This document shows positions 7,679 through 14,251 of a stretch of 64,000 nt of DNA, in pieces; position 1 is the stretch's first letter; each line of letters begins with the position of its first letter. The position numbers and the translations under genes are program-made. Source of the DNA: Actinomadura craniellae (lineage in GTDB: Bacteria; Actinomycetota; Actinomycetes; Streptosporangiales; Streptosporangiaceae); assembly GCF_003289645.1 (NCBI RefSeq), contig NZ_QLYX01000003.1, positions 1 to 64,000 on the forward strand, written 5' to 3'. Below the pieces are notes generated by a model. The model had not been told where the DNA came from. It did not search any database and saw only the letters and a list, made by a program, of their open reading frames with translations.

Positions 7679-7811
7679 GCGCCCGAGATCGAAGCGGCGG
7701 CGGTACGTGCTGCTCTGCCAATTGAGCTACCGATCCCGAAGACCGGACGGGATTCGAACCCGCAACCTGCCCATTAAGAGTGGAAGTAACCGCTGCCTGC
7801 GCACCGGGCGC
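7679..7811 (-). ncRNA. yrlA: Y-RNA-like (YrlA) tRNA mimic, copy C
   Basis: About 133 nt, the copy most distant from rsr. The ends pair perfectly (GCGCCCG with CGGGCGC). The inner stem GGCAGCGGT/ACCGCCGCC has one mismatch and covaries with that of copy A. The permuted tRNA-like module contains an anticodon-like arm TCCA-CTCTTAA-TGGG, T arm GCGGG-TTCGAAT-CCCGT, acceptor-like stem CCGGTC/GATCGG closed by TTCGG, TA, and D arm GCTC-AATTGGCA-GAGC. Copies A and C also share GGTTACTTC between inner stem and module. An ordinary tRNA is excluded because the T arm precedes the D arm and no free CCA-bearing acceptor end exists. Confidence 0.85.
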
Positions 7812-7817
7812 GCACGT

Positions 7818-7910
7818 TCATGGTCGCCGAGAGTCGGCACCGGGTATCGGTGTGTTTTCCGCCTCGGCGGGATGCGGCCGCTGGGGCACTGGTTTCCCTT
7901 GGCGTGGCAT
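7818..7910 (-). CDS. Possible 30-residue leader peptide before the Y-RNA array
   Basis: A short frame, MPRQGKPVPQRPHPAEAENT and ten more residues, ends 6 bp before the 5' end of Y-RNA copy C. Its attraction is a near-perfect ribosome-binding site, GGAGGAGG at 7916-7923, placed 5 nt before the ATG. The peptide is Pro/Arg-rich and matches no family I know. It could be a leader whose translation affects the array, or a chance frame. The rest of 7812-7995 shows no other gene. Confidence 0.25.
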   Translation of the reverse strand: MPRQGKPVPQRPHPAEAENTPIPGADSRRP

Positions 7911-7995
7911 CGCATCCTCCTCCGCAGTTCTTGGTGCCGTTCTTCCGACGGCTGTAAGAATGCCGCACCCGCCGATGCGCGGCAACCCTTTTAAT

Positions 7996-10344
7996 TCACG
8001 GGGCGGATGAGGAATCGACTTCGGCGACGCCCGTGATGCGGTGCAGGGCGAACCGCTGGACGGCGGCCCGGGTGGCGTCGTACCCGGTCAGGAAGCCGCC
8101 CTCCAGCCGGACGGGCTCCACGATGCGGCTGGACGCCCGGCCCTGCTGGTCGAGGTAGCCGATCCAGACCCGGGCGCCGCGCTCGATCGCCCTGCGCAGT
8201 TCCTCCACCGTCGCCACCGCGGGCGAGCGGGGTGGTTCGCCGGCCGGGACGTCGGCGCGCCGCCGGGCGAGTTCGGCGCCGTGCCGGGCCGCCTCGTCGC
8301 CGGCGCGCAGCGCCCGGAGCGCGGCGCCGACCATCGACTCGTCGGAGACCACCGGCCCGCGGAACCGGCCGGGGTCGGGGGTGGCGGCGCGGTGTGCGTC
8401 CGGCCGGGTGACCACCACGCCGCCGTCGGCGGACTCGGCGACCGGGGCCAGCCCCATGGAACGCAGCGCCGTCAGCAACTCGGCCGAGGACAGCCGGGAG
8501 GCGAGCACGGTGGGCGCCAGCCGGTACAGCCGCAGCGGGGCGGCCCGCCGGTCGACCAGGATCTCCTCCAGTGTGGCCGGGTCGTCGGCGCGCACGTACG
8601 AGGTGAGCGTGCCCACCCGCAGCCGCCCGTGCCGCCGCGCGACGTCCTCGATCATGTAGGTCAGCGGCTGGGGCACCGGGGTCGCCGAGTGCCGGTCGAG
8701 CAGGTCGGCCAGTTCGGCGGCGGAGCGCCCCGCATCGAGGGCGCGGCGCACCGACCCCGGCGTGAAACGGTAGACGGTGGCGCCGCCGGTGGACTCGACG
8801 TCGGCCATCAGCCCCAGCTCCCGGGCCAGTTCGACGACCAGCGGCCCCGGGGCGACGGCGGTGAGGTCGGCCTGGATCAGCACCTTGTCGACGGGCTCGG
8901 GCAGCAGGGCGGCCAGCCGCGGGGCGGGGTCGGCGCCGGCCAGCAGGTCCCGGGCGGGCGCGGCGAGCACGCCCAGCCCCGTCAGCCCCAGCACCCCCGC
9001 CTCGCGCAGCGTCCAGCCGACCAGGCGGTCGCGCAGCGCTCCGCGCCGCCGGGGCCGCCGCCAGGCCAGGTGCGCGCGGACGTCGTCGGGGTCCGGTGCG
9101 CCGTCCGCGGCGGCCAGCGCGTCCAGCACGGCCCGCCGGGTCTCGGGCGCGCTGGTGCGCACCGACTCGTCGGCCAGGGTGTTGATCACCCGGTCGCGGT
9201 CGTCGCGCTCGCCGGCCAGCCCCGGCACCCGGTCGGTGTCCAGCCAGGCGCGCACCAGGATCGCCCACCGCTCGGCGGTGTCGTGCATCCGCCACAGGTC
9301 GTAGCCGTGGGTGGGCAGCCACTCGTCGTCCCCGCCCCGGGTCAGCAACCCTGCGACGTAGGCGAGCTCGGCGTAGAGCGCCGCCTGCCACTCCGCCACG
9401 TCGAGCAGCGCCGCCGCGGCGCGCAGTTCGCGGACGGCCAGGCCACCGCTGCGCAGCACCGGCGGCGGTTCCACCCCCCACCGCTCCAGCAGGTCCTCCA
9501 CCTGCCGGACGGCGGTGAGCGCCTGCCCCGCAGCGGTGCGATCGACATGCTCGGCCCCCCACCCCGAAGCGGCCACGGCCAGTCCCGGCGGTTCCGCGGA
9601 AAGATCCTCGAACAGCCGCCCACCCCGCAGGTGCAAGGCGACCTCGCGAGGCAACGTGACCGTCCGATCATCGGTGGCGGCCAGCAGCCCCCGCCCCAGC
9701 AACCGCTCCACCGGAGTGCCCGCCGTGCCGGCACGCAACGGCCGCCGAGCATTGTCGACCCGCCCCACCGGAGGCCCCCAGACCAGCCTGAGCAGCGCGG
9801 CGGCAGCCTCCTCACCCGCATCGTCGATCAGCGCCGCAGGCTCCGCGAGCCGTTCCGCCAGCCGCGCCACCAACTGCTCCGAGTCCGCGAACCCCCGAGG
9901 CACGACCCCATCAAGATCGGTAACCAGATCGACCAGCCGATCAAGCGGATACCCGGCGAACACCTCCCGCACCGGCGGCCCCAGCCCCGCCGGCCAGACC
10001 ACCCCCTGCCGCACCCCCGGCGCGGTACTCAACGCGTCGTCCTCGCCCCACACCAGCCCGTACGCACGCAACCGCACCACAGCCGGACCGCAGTCATGCC
10101 CCAACGCACGAGTGAGATCACCGACCCGAACCGGCGCAGGCAACACCAGCAACGCCTCAACCACCGCCAACTCGAACCGATCGAGCCGGTCCAACGCCCG
10201 CGTCACCGCCCCCGCAGTCCCCGCCCGCGCCGCCAGCGCAGTCAGATCGGCGGGAACCGGACTGATCAGCTCCGGACGCGCGGACAACAACACGCGCAGC
10301 TCCGCATCACTCCGCCCACGCAGCCAGTCCGCATACGTCTCCAC
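7996..10344 (-). CDS. Helicase_C_3 (XPB/Ssl2-associated) domain protein
   Basis: A 782-residue protein of the family found beside XPB helicases in actinobacteria (compare Rv0862c next to ercC3). The N-terminal half is built of winged-helix-like repeats, for example LDRLDRFELAVVEALLVLPAPVRVGDL near residues 50-75. The helicase_C_3 region spans roughly 460-620 (KVLIQADLTAVAPGPLVVELARELGLMADVES, then PQPLTYMIEDVARRHGRLRVG), and a WYL-like tail follows (GARVWIGYLDQQGRASSRIVEPVRLEGGFLTGYD). No Walker A or DEAD motif is present, so it is not itself a helicase. A role as partner or regulator of XPB is inferred. I take the GTG at 10344 (ETYADWLRGRSDAEL); an in-frame GTG at 10374 adds ten residues. 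Confidence 0.85.
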   Translation of the reverse strand: METYADWLRGRSDAELRVLLSARPELISPVPADLTALAARAGTAGAVTRALDRLDRFELAVVEALLVLPAPVRVGDLTRALGHDCGPAVVRLRAYGLVWGEDDALSTAPGVRQGVVWPAGLGPPVREVFAGYPLDRLVDLVTDLDGVVPRGFADSEQLVARLAERLAEPAALIDDAGEEAAAALLRLVWGPPVGRVDNARRPLRAGTAGTPVERLLGRGLLAATDDRTVTLPREVALHLRGGRLFEDLSAEPPGLAVAASGWGAEHVDRTAAGQALTAVRQVEDLLERWGVEPPPVLRSGGLAVRELRAAAALLDVAEWQAALYAELAYVAGLLTRGGDDEWLPTHGYDLWRMHDTAERWAILVRAWLDTDRVPGLAGERDDRDRVINTLADESVRTSAPETRRAVLDALAAADGAPDPDDVRAHLAWRRPRRRGALRDRLVGWTLREAGVLGLTGLGVLAAPARDLLAGADPAPRLAALLPEPVDKVLIQADLTAVAPGPLVVELARELGLMADVESTGGATVYRFTPGSVRRALDAGRSAAELADLLDRHSATPVPQPLTYMIEDVARRHGRLRVGTLTSYVRADDPATLEEILVDRRAAPLRLYRLAPTVLASRLSSAELLTALRSMGLAPVAESADGGVVVTRPDAHRAATPDPGRFRGPVVSDESMVGAALRALRAGDEAARHGAELARRRADVPAGEPPRSPAVATVEELRRAIERGARVWIGYLDQQGRASSRIVEPVRLEGGFLTGYDATRAAVQRFALHRITGVAEVDSSSAP

Positions 10345-10374
10345 CCATCCACGGTAGCCGCGCCAACCCCCCAC

Positions 10375-10446
10375 CCAGCCCGCCCGCTAAACCCCCACCC
10401 GGCCCGCCCGCTCAACCCCTACCTGGCCCGCCCGCTCAACCCCCCG
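10375..10446. repeat. 24-bp direct repeat, three copies
   Basis: Three head-to-tail copies of a unit resembling CCGGCCCGCCCGCTCAACCC plus four bases lie at 10375-10398, 10399-10422 and 10423-10446. Differences between copies are single substitutions. The array starts where the helicase_C_3 frame begins and could cover its promoter region. Confidence 0.8.
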
Positions 10447-10560
10447 GACCACCACACAGGAGCAACGCCCCGATCACCATCAAACGAGCCGGACGAGATG
10501 GATGCCGATGCGAAGCGAGGCGGTCCGGGAGCGGCGCCCGCGCCGTCTGGACTGAGGAGC

Positions 10561-10645
10561 GGTGAAGATCGTGAGGAACGAGCGATCTTCACCGCGACGA
10601 GGGAAGACGGCGCGCCGAAGGCGCCGCGACAAGCGCGAGGAACGA
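10561..10645. repeat. Two hairpins sharing a GAGGAACGA loop
   Basis: A perfect 11-bp hairpin, GGTGAAGATCG (10561-10571) and CGATCTTCACC (10583-10593), encloses TGAGGAACGAG. A second, shorter one at about 10633-10650 has GCGC arms around GAGGAACGA. The shared loop with different, self-complementary stems is the signature of a dispersed palindromic element. It lies just downstream of the tetR gene's stop, so it may also terminate that gene. The rest of 10447-10653 contains no gene. Confidence 0.6.
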
Positions 10646-10653
10646 GCGCCAAG

Positions 10654-11247
10654 CTAACAGAGCCCCATGGCCAGGCGGGCCCAGGCGAGGACGAAGCGTT
10701 CTTCGGCGATGCGGCTGGGTGGTTCGTGCATTGATTCGTTGGCCAGCCAGTAGTTGACCACCGAGCCGCCCAGGATCGAGGCGATCGCGGGCCAGTCTTC
10801 GTCGTTGTCGGCGAGTTCGGGCTGTGTGGAGAGCCATTCGGCGATGGCTTCGTACAGCGGGTTGACGATGCCTTCGCGCATCTCGGCGACGAGTTCGGGG
10901 AACTGGTCGAGGTCGCGGAAGAGGACCCGGACGAGGTCTTGTTCCTCGCGCATCTTCGCCAGCCCGGCGTGGCAGGTCATCTTCAGCCGTTCGACCAGCG
11001 GCAGGTCGGCGAACTGGGTGGCTTGTTCGCGTATCACGTCCAGCTGGGATTTGGTGCTGGTGATGTGCTCGCGGATGGCGGCGGCGAGTACTTCTTCCTT
11101 GGAGCGGAAGTGCCGGTAGAGACCTCCGGCGCCGGGCGAGAGCCCGGAGGCCGCTTCGATCTCGGCGACGGAGGTCGCGGCGTAGCCCCGGTCGGCGAAC
11201 AGCCGTAGTGCTTCGGCCACGATCCGCTCGCGTGTCGTTCTGCTCAT
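10654..11247 (-). CDS. TetR/AcrR family transcriptional regulator
   Basis: A 197-residue repressor-type protein. The N-terminal helix-turn-helix (about 8-55) reads RERIVAEALRLFADRGYAATSVAEIEAASGL...GGLYRHFRSKEEVLAAAI. The C-terminal ligand and dimerisation domain (60-197) has no identifiable ligand signature. It is divergent from the GNAT gene across a 222-bp gap, the most likely site of its operator. No target can be named. Confidence 0.92.
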   Translation of the reverse strand: MSRTTRERIVAEALRLFADRGYAATSVAEIEAASGLSPGAGGLYRHFRSKEEVLAAAIREHITSTKSQLDVIREQATQFADLPLVERLKMTCHAGLAKMREEQDLVRVLFRDLDQFPELVAEMREGIVNPLYEAIAEWLSTQPELADNDEDWPAIASILGGSVVNYWLANESMHEPPSRIAEERFVLAWARLAMGLC

Positions 11248-11469
11248 CGTTGGTTTTCCTCCGCCACGACACTAGGGCATCTTTGACCTGGGCGCCTGTG
11301 CTCGATGCGGAGCCGGCCGGCGATAGTGTTCCGGCCCACTCCCGGTCTGACCGCGGTGTGCGCGGCACCATCCGGACGTTACTTTGCCGGACGGGACCGA
11401 TCACTGCCCTAACGAGTATCGGGACACTAGAGTTCGGTGACCACATCCTTGCCGATGGAAGGGGTCGAT

Positions 11470-11958
11470 GTGGCCTTCCTGCCCGAGGACTTCGACGTAC
11501 CCACCCTCGTGGCCGGCCCGAGCTTTCGGATTCGCCCCCTCACGGTCCACGACGTGGTCAAGGACTACGACGCGGTGATGAGCACCCGGGAGATGTTGTG
11601 GGAGCAGTTCGGTGAGCGGTTCGGCTGGCCGGGTGTGGATCTCACGCTGGAACAGGCCCTGATCGACATCGCCTGGTTGCAGAAGGAAGGCCAGTTGCGT
11701 CGGTCGTTCACCTATGCGGTGTTGAGCGTCGACGAGGAGCGGATGATCGGGCGTATCCAGATCTTGCCGCCCCGGCAGAGCGGTGTTGACGCGGGGGTGC
11801 TGTTCTGGATGAGGCGGGATGTGACGGGCACCGCTCTGGCGGACGAGCTCACCGATTTCGTTGAAGAGTGGGCAATCTCCGCATGGCCCTTCAAAACGAT
11901 CTGCTTTCCGGGGCGGGATCTCAGCTGGTCCGACTGGCTGACATCCAGGTCTTCCTGA
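11470..11958 (+). CDS. GNAT-like N-acetyltransferase
   Basis: A 162-residue protein with the GNAT pattern: FRIRPLTVHDVVKDYDAV near the start, SFTYAVLSVDEERMIGRIQILPP (strands 2-4), then the AGVLFWMRRDVTGTALADELTDFVEEWA segment in place of the acetyl-CoA pyrophosphate loop and following helix. The canonical Q/RxxGxG/A loop is degenerate, so activity is uncertain. I chose GTG 11470 because GGAAGGGG (11457-11464) lies 5 nt upstream; an in-frame GTG at 11437 would add eleven residues. Confidence 0.7.
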   Translation: MAFLPEDFDVPTLVAGPSFRIRPLTVHDVVKDYDAVMSTREMLWEQFGERFGWPGVDLTLEQALIDIAWLQKEGQLRRSFTYAVLSVDEERMIGRIQILPPRQSGVDAGVLFWMRRDVTGTALADELTDFVEEWAISAWPFKTICFPGRDLSWSDWLTSRSS

Positions 11959-12188
11959 GGGTTGAGGGCCTGGTCAGCGGGTAGAGCGTGAGTACGGAAC
12001 CGTGGTTCCGGTCCGTCGGGCAAGCCAGTTCCGGTCGGCGAAAAAGCGCACAGAGTCACATAGAGTCACACAGAATCACCTAGTTTCACTGCAGATTCCC
12101 GCGCCCTCCTCTTTCGGATCCCGTCGCATCGCCACTGCCAGGGGGGCGCGGGCCTGTGCGCGCCGGCCCCACCTCTACCCTGTGGGTC

Positions 12189-12806
12189 GTGGCGGACCAG
12201 GCTTTCACCGTGGGATTCGATCTCGACCTCACCCTTGCCGACACCCGGCGCGGCATCGCCGCCGTCTTCACGGTGCTCTCCGCCGAAACCGGGGTCTTCA
12301 TCGACACCGCGGCCGTGGTGGCCCGGCTCGGCCCCCCGCTGGAGACGGAGCTCGCCTACTGGTACCCGGCCGCCGAGATACCGGCCATGGCCGCGCGCTA
12401 CCGGGAGCTGTACGCCGGCATCGCCGTACCCGAGACCGTCGCGATGCCCGGCGCCGTCCGGGCCGTCGACGAGGTCCGGGCCGCGGGCGGGCGCGTCATG
12501 GTCGTCACCGCCAAGAACCAGCGGGACGCCGAGCGCACCGTGCGCTTCCTCGGCCTGCCCGTGGATGTCGTCGTCGGGGCGCTGTTCGGCGCCGAGAAGG
12601 GCCGCGCGCTGCGCGATCACGCCGCCGCCGCATATGTCGGTGACCACACCGCGGACGTGGACGCGGCCCGGGCCGGGGGTGCGCTCAGCGTCGGGGTCGC
12701 CACCGGACCGTACGACGCGGCGGCGCTGCAGGCCTACGGCGCCGATGTGGTGCTGGCCGACCTGCTCGCCTTTCCCGGCTGGCTCGCCGGCCACCGCGCC
12801 GCCTGA
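12189..12806 (+). CDS. HAD-superfamily hydrolase
   Basis: A 205-residue haloacid-dehalogenase-type phosphatase. Motif I is VGFDLDLTLADT (the first Asp is the nucleophile), motif II is VMVVTAKN, motif III is a lysine in FGAEKGRAL, and motif IV is YVGDHTADVDAAR. The helical cap between motifs I and II marks the PGMB-like C1 class. It should dephosphorylate a small metabolite, identity unknown. The GTG at 12189 is preferred over 12156, because ADQAFTVGFDLD places motif I at the usual distance from the N-terminus. Confidence 0.87.
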   Translation: MADQAFTVGFDLDLTLADTRRGIAAVFTVLSAETGVFIDTAAVVARLGPPLETELAYWYPAAEIPAMAARYRELYAGIAVPETVAMPGAVRAVDEVRAAGGRVMVVTAKNQRDAERTVRFLGLPVDVVVGALFGAEKGRALRDHAAAAYVGDHTADVDAARAGGALSVGVATGPYDAAALQAYGADVVLADLLAFPGWLAGHRAA

Positions 12807-12960
12807 ACTGGGGCGAGTGAACGGGATTGTCCGGACGGGGTGGTGGACGCGCCCCGTACCGCCCGAAATCGGGCCTACGGACAACGCTCCCGTGTTCCCC
12901 GTTTTGGGGCGCAGCCACTACGCTTGAGGGCAATTATTCGAGAGCTAGACGAGGTCACCT

Positions 12961-13359
12961 GTGCCCACTGGCAAGGTCAAGTGGTACGACACTGACAAGG
13001 GATTCGGCTTCCTCACCCGCGACGACGGTGGTGAGGTGTTCGTGCATTCCTCCGCCCTGCCGAGCGGAGTCGCCGCGCTGAAGTCCGGGCAACGGGTGGA
13101 ATTCGGTGTCGTCGAAGGCCGCCGGGGCCAGCAGGCCCTCTCGGTGCGCGTTCTGGAGACCCCGCCCTCGGTGGAGAAAACGGCCGCCCGGGCCCGGCGG
13201 AAGAAGCCCGACGAGATGGTGCTGATCGTCGAAGATCTCATCAAGTTGCTCGACGGCATCTCCACCACCTACCGGCGGGGCAAACACCCGGCGCCCACGG
13301 AGGCCAAGAAGATCGCGACGGTGCTGCGGGCGGTCGCCGACGACCTGCACGGTGGCTGA
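12961..13359 (+). CDS. Cold-shock domain protein with C-terminal extension
   Basis: A 132-residue protein. Residues 1-66 form a cold-shock domain with the RNA-binding motifs KWYDTDKGFGFL (RNP1) and EVFVHSS (RNP2). Residues 70-132 are a basic, helical extension (KTAARARRKKPDEMVLIVEDLIKLLDGI) absent from CspA. The same two-part form occurs in the ~135-residue mycobacterial protein Rv0871. It probably binds single-stranded RNA or DNA. GTG 12961 is preceded by GAGGT 6-10 nt upstream. An inverted repeat CCCC-GTTTT-GGGG at 12897-12909 and the possible -10 TACGCT at 12920 lie upstream. Confidence 0.93.
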   Translation: MPTGKVKWYDTDKGFGFLTRDDGGEVFVHSSALPSGVAALKSGQRVEFGVVEGRRGQQALSVRVLETPPSVEKTAARARRKKPDEMVLIVEDLIKLLDGISTTYRRGKHPAPTEAKKIATVLRAVADDLHGG

Positions 13360-13426
13360 GGGAGGTCACCCCGAGCGTGATCTCGATGTGCTTGTCCATG
13401 CTTCTTCATGGTGGAGAATCGGGAGC

Positions 13427-14251
13427 GTGAGCGCAGTTCGTCAGTCCAGTCCGGCGCGGCCCGCCCGCCGGACCCGCACTCCCGCGGTCGATCAGGCCTG
13501 CGCGGAGGCGATCGACCTGGCCCGGGAGGCCGCCGAGGAGACGGCCGGCCCCGGGAACGTCGGTGAGCACCTCGGCCTGCAGAGCGAGGCCGACCGGGTG
13601 GTCACCCACTTCTTCACCTGCCTCGACCCCGCCTACCAGGGCTGGCACTGGGCCGTCACCGTCGCCCGGGCCGCCCGGGCCAAGCTGGTGACGGTGTGCG
13701 AGTGCGTGCTGCTGCCCGGTGAGAGCGCGCTGCGCCCGCCCGAGTGGGTGCCCTGGCTGGAGCGGCTGCGTCCCGGTGATCTCGGCCCGGGTGACCTGCT
13801 GCCGACCGCCTCCGACGACCCCCGGCTGGCCCCGGGGCTGACCCAGATCAGTGACGCGACCGACCACCAGGCCCAGTGGGAGCTGGGGTTGGGCCGGGCC
13901 CGGGTGCTGTCGGCCGAGGGCCGCGACGAGGCCGCCGCCCGGTGGTACGAGGGCACCTCCGGGCCGCACGCGCCGATCGCGACCGCCGCGCCGGCACAGT
14001 GCGCCACCTGTGGGTTCTTCGTGCCACTGGCGGGGGCGTTCCGGCGGGTCTTCGGGGCCTGCGCCAACGAGTACGCACCCGACGACGGCAAGATCGTCTC
14101 GGTCGATCATGGCTGCGGGGCGCATTCGGAGGCCGTGGTCGTGCCGCCGCCGGTCGAGACCTCCGAGCCCATCGTCGACGAGCTGGGGTACGACCTCATC
14201 CCGGCGGCCTCGATCTCCGAGGAAGACGAAGAGGCGCTCGGCCATAGCTGA
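13427..14251 (+). CDS. DUF3027 family protein
   Basis: A 274-residue actinobacterial protein of unknown function. Recognisable parts are YQGWHWAVTVARA (about 62-74), the block PEWVPWLERLRPGDLGPGDLLP, a CxxC pair in AQCATCGFFVPL near residue 190, and FGACANEYAPDDGKIVSVDHGCGAHSE near 205-230, whose Cys/His residues could bind a metal. GTG 13427 has GGAG about 10 nt upstream. A longer frame from GTG 13352 would overlap the cold-shock gene. It is followed immediately by the sacsin-like ATPase, so the two are probably co-transcribed. Confidence 0.85.
   Translation: MSAVRQSSPARPARRTRTPAVDQACAEAIDLAREAAEETAGPGNVGEHLGLQSEADRVVTHFFTCLDPAYQGWHWAVTVARAARAKLVTVCECVLLPGESALRPPEWVPWLERLRPGDLGPGDLLPTASDDPRLAPGLTQISDATDHQAQWELGLGRARVLSAEGRDEAAARWYEGTSGPHAPIATAAPAQCATCGFFVPLAGAFRRVFGACANEYAPDDGKIVSVDHGCGAHSEAVVVPPPVETSEPIVDELGYDLIPAASISEEDEEALGHS

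Noticed and set aside
7417-7811. Ordinary tRNA genes
   Set aside because: D-arm and T-arm sequences are present but in permuted order, with the acceptor stem closed by a loop and no free 3' end. They fit Y-RNA-like mimics, not conventional tRNAs.
7727-7915. A 62-codon minus-strand frame crossing Y-RNA copy C
   Set aside because: It overlaps a structured RNA with covarying stems and has no recognisable product. Only the shorter frame ending before the RNA is listed, as a weak candidate.
10375-10446. CRISPR array
   Set aside because: The 24-bp units are directly adjacent with no spacers, only three copies, and no cas genes are present.
8041-10734. An 897-codon plus-strand frame opposite the helicase_C_3 gene
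   Set aside because: Composition (Gln, Arg, Gly, Pro, His runs) is that of a shadow frame, and it crosses into the repeats at 10375-10446. The minus strand encodes a recognisable family.
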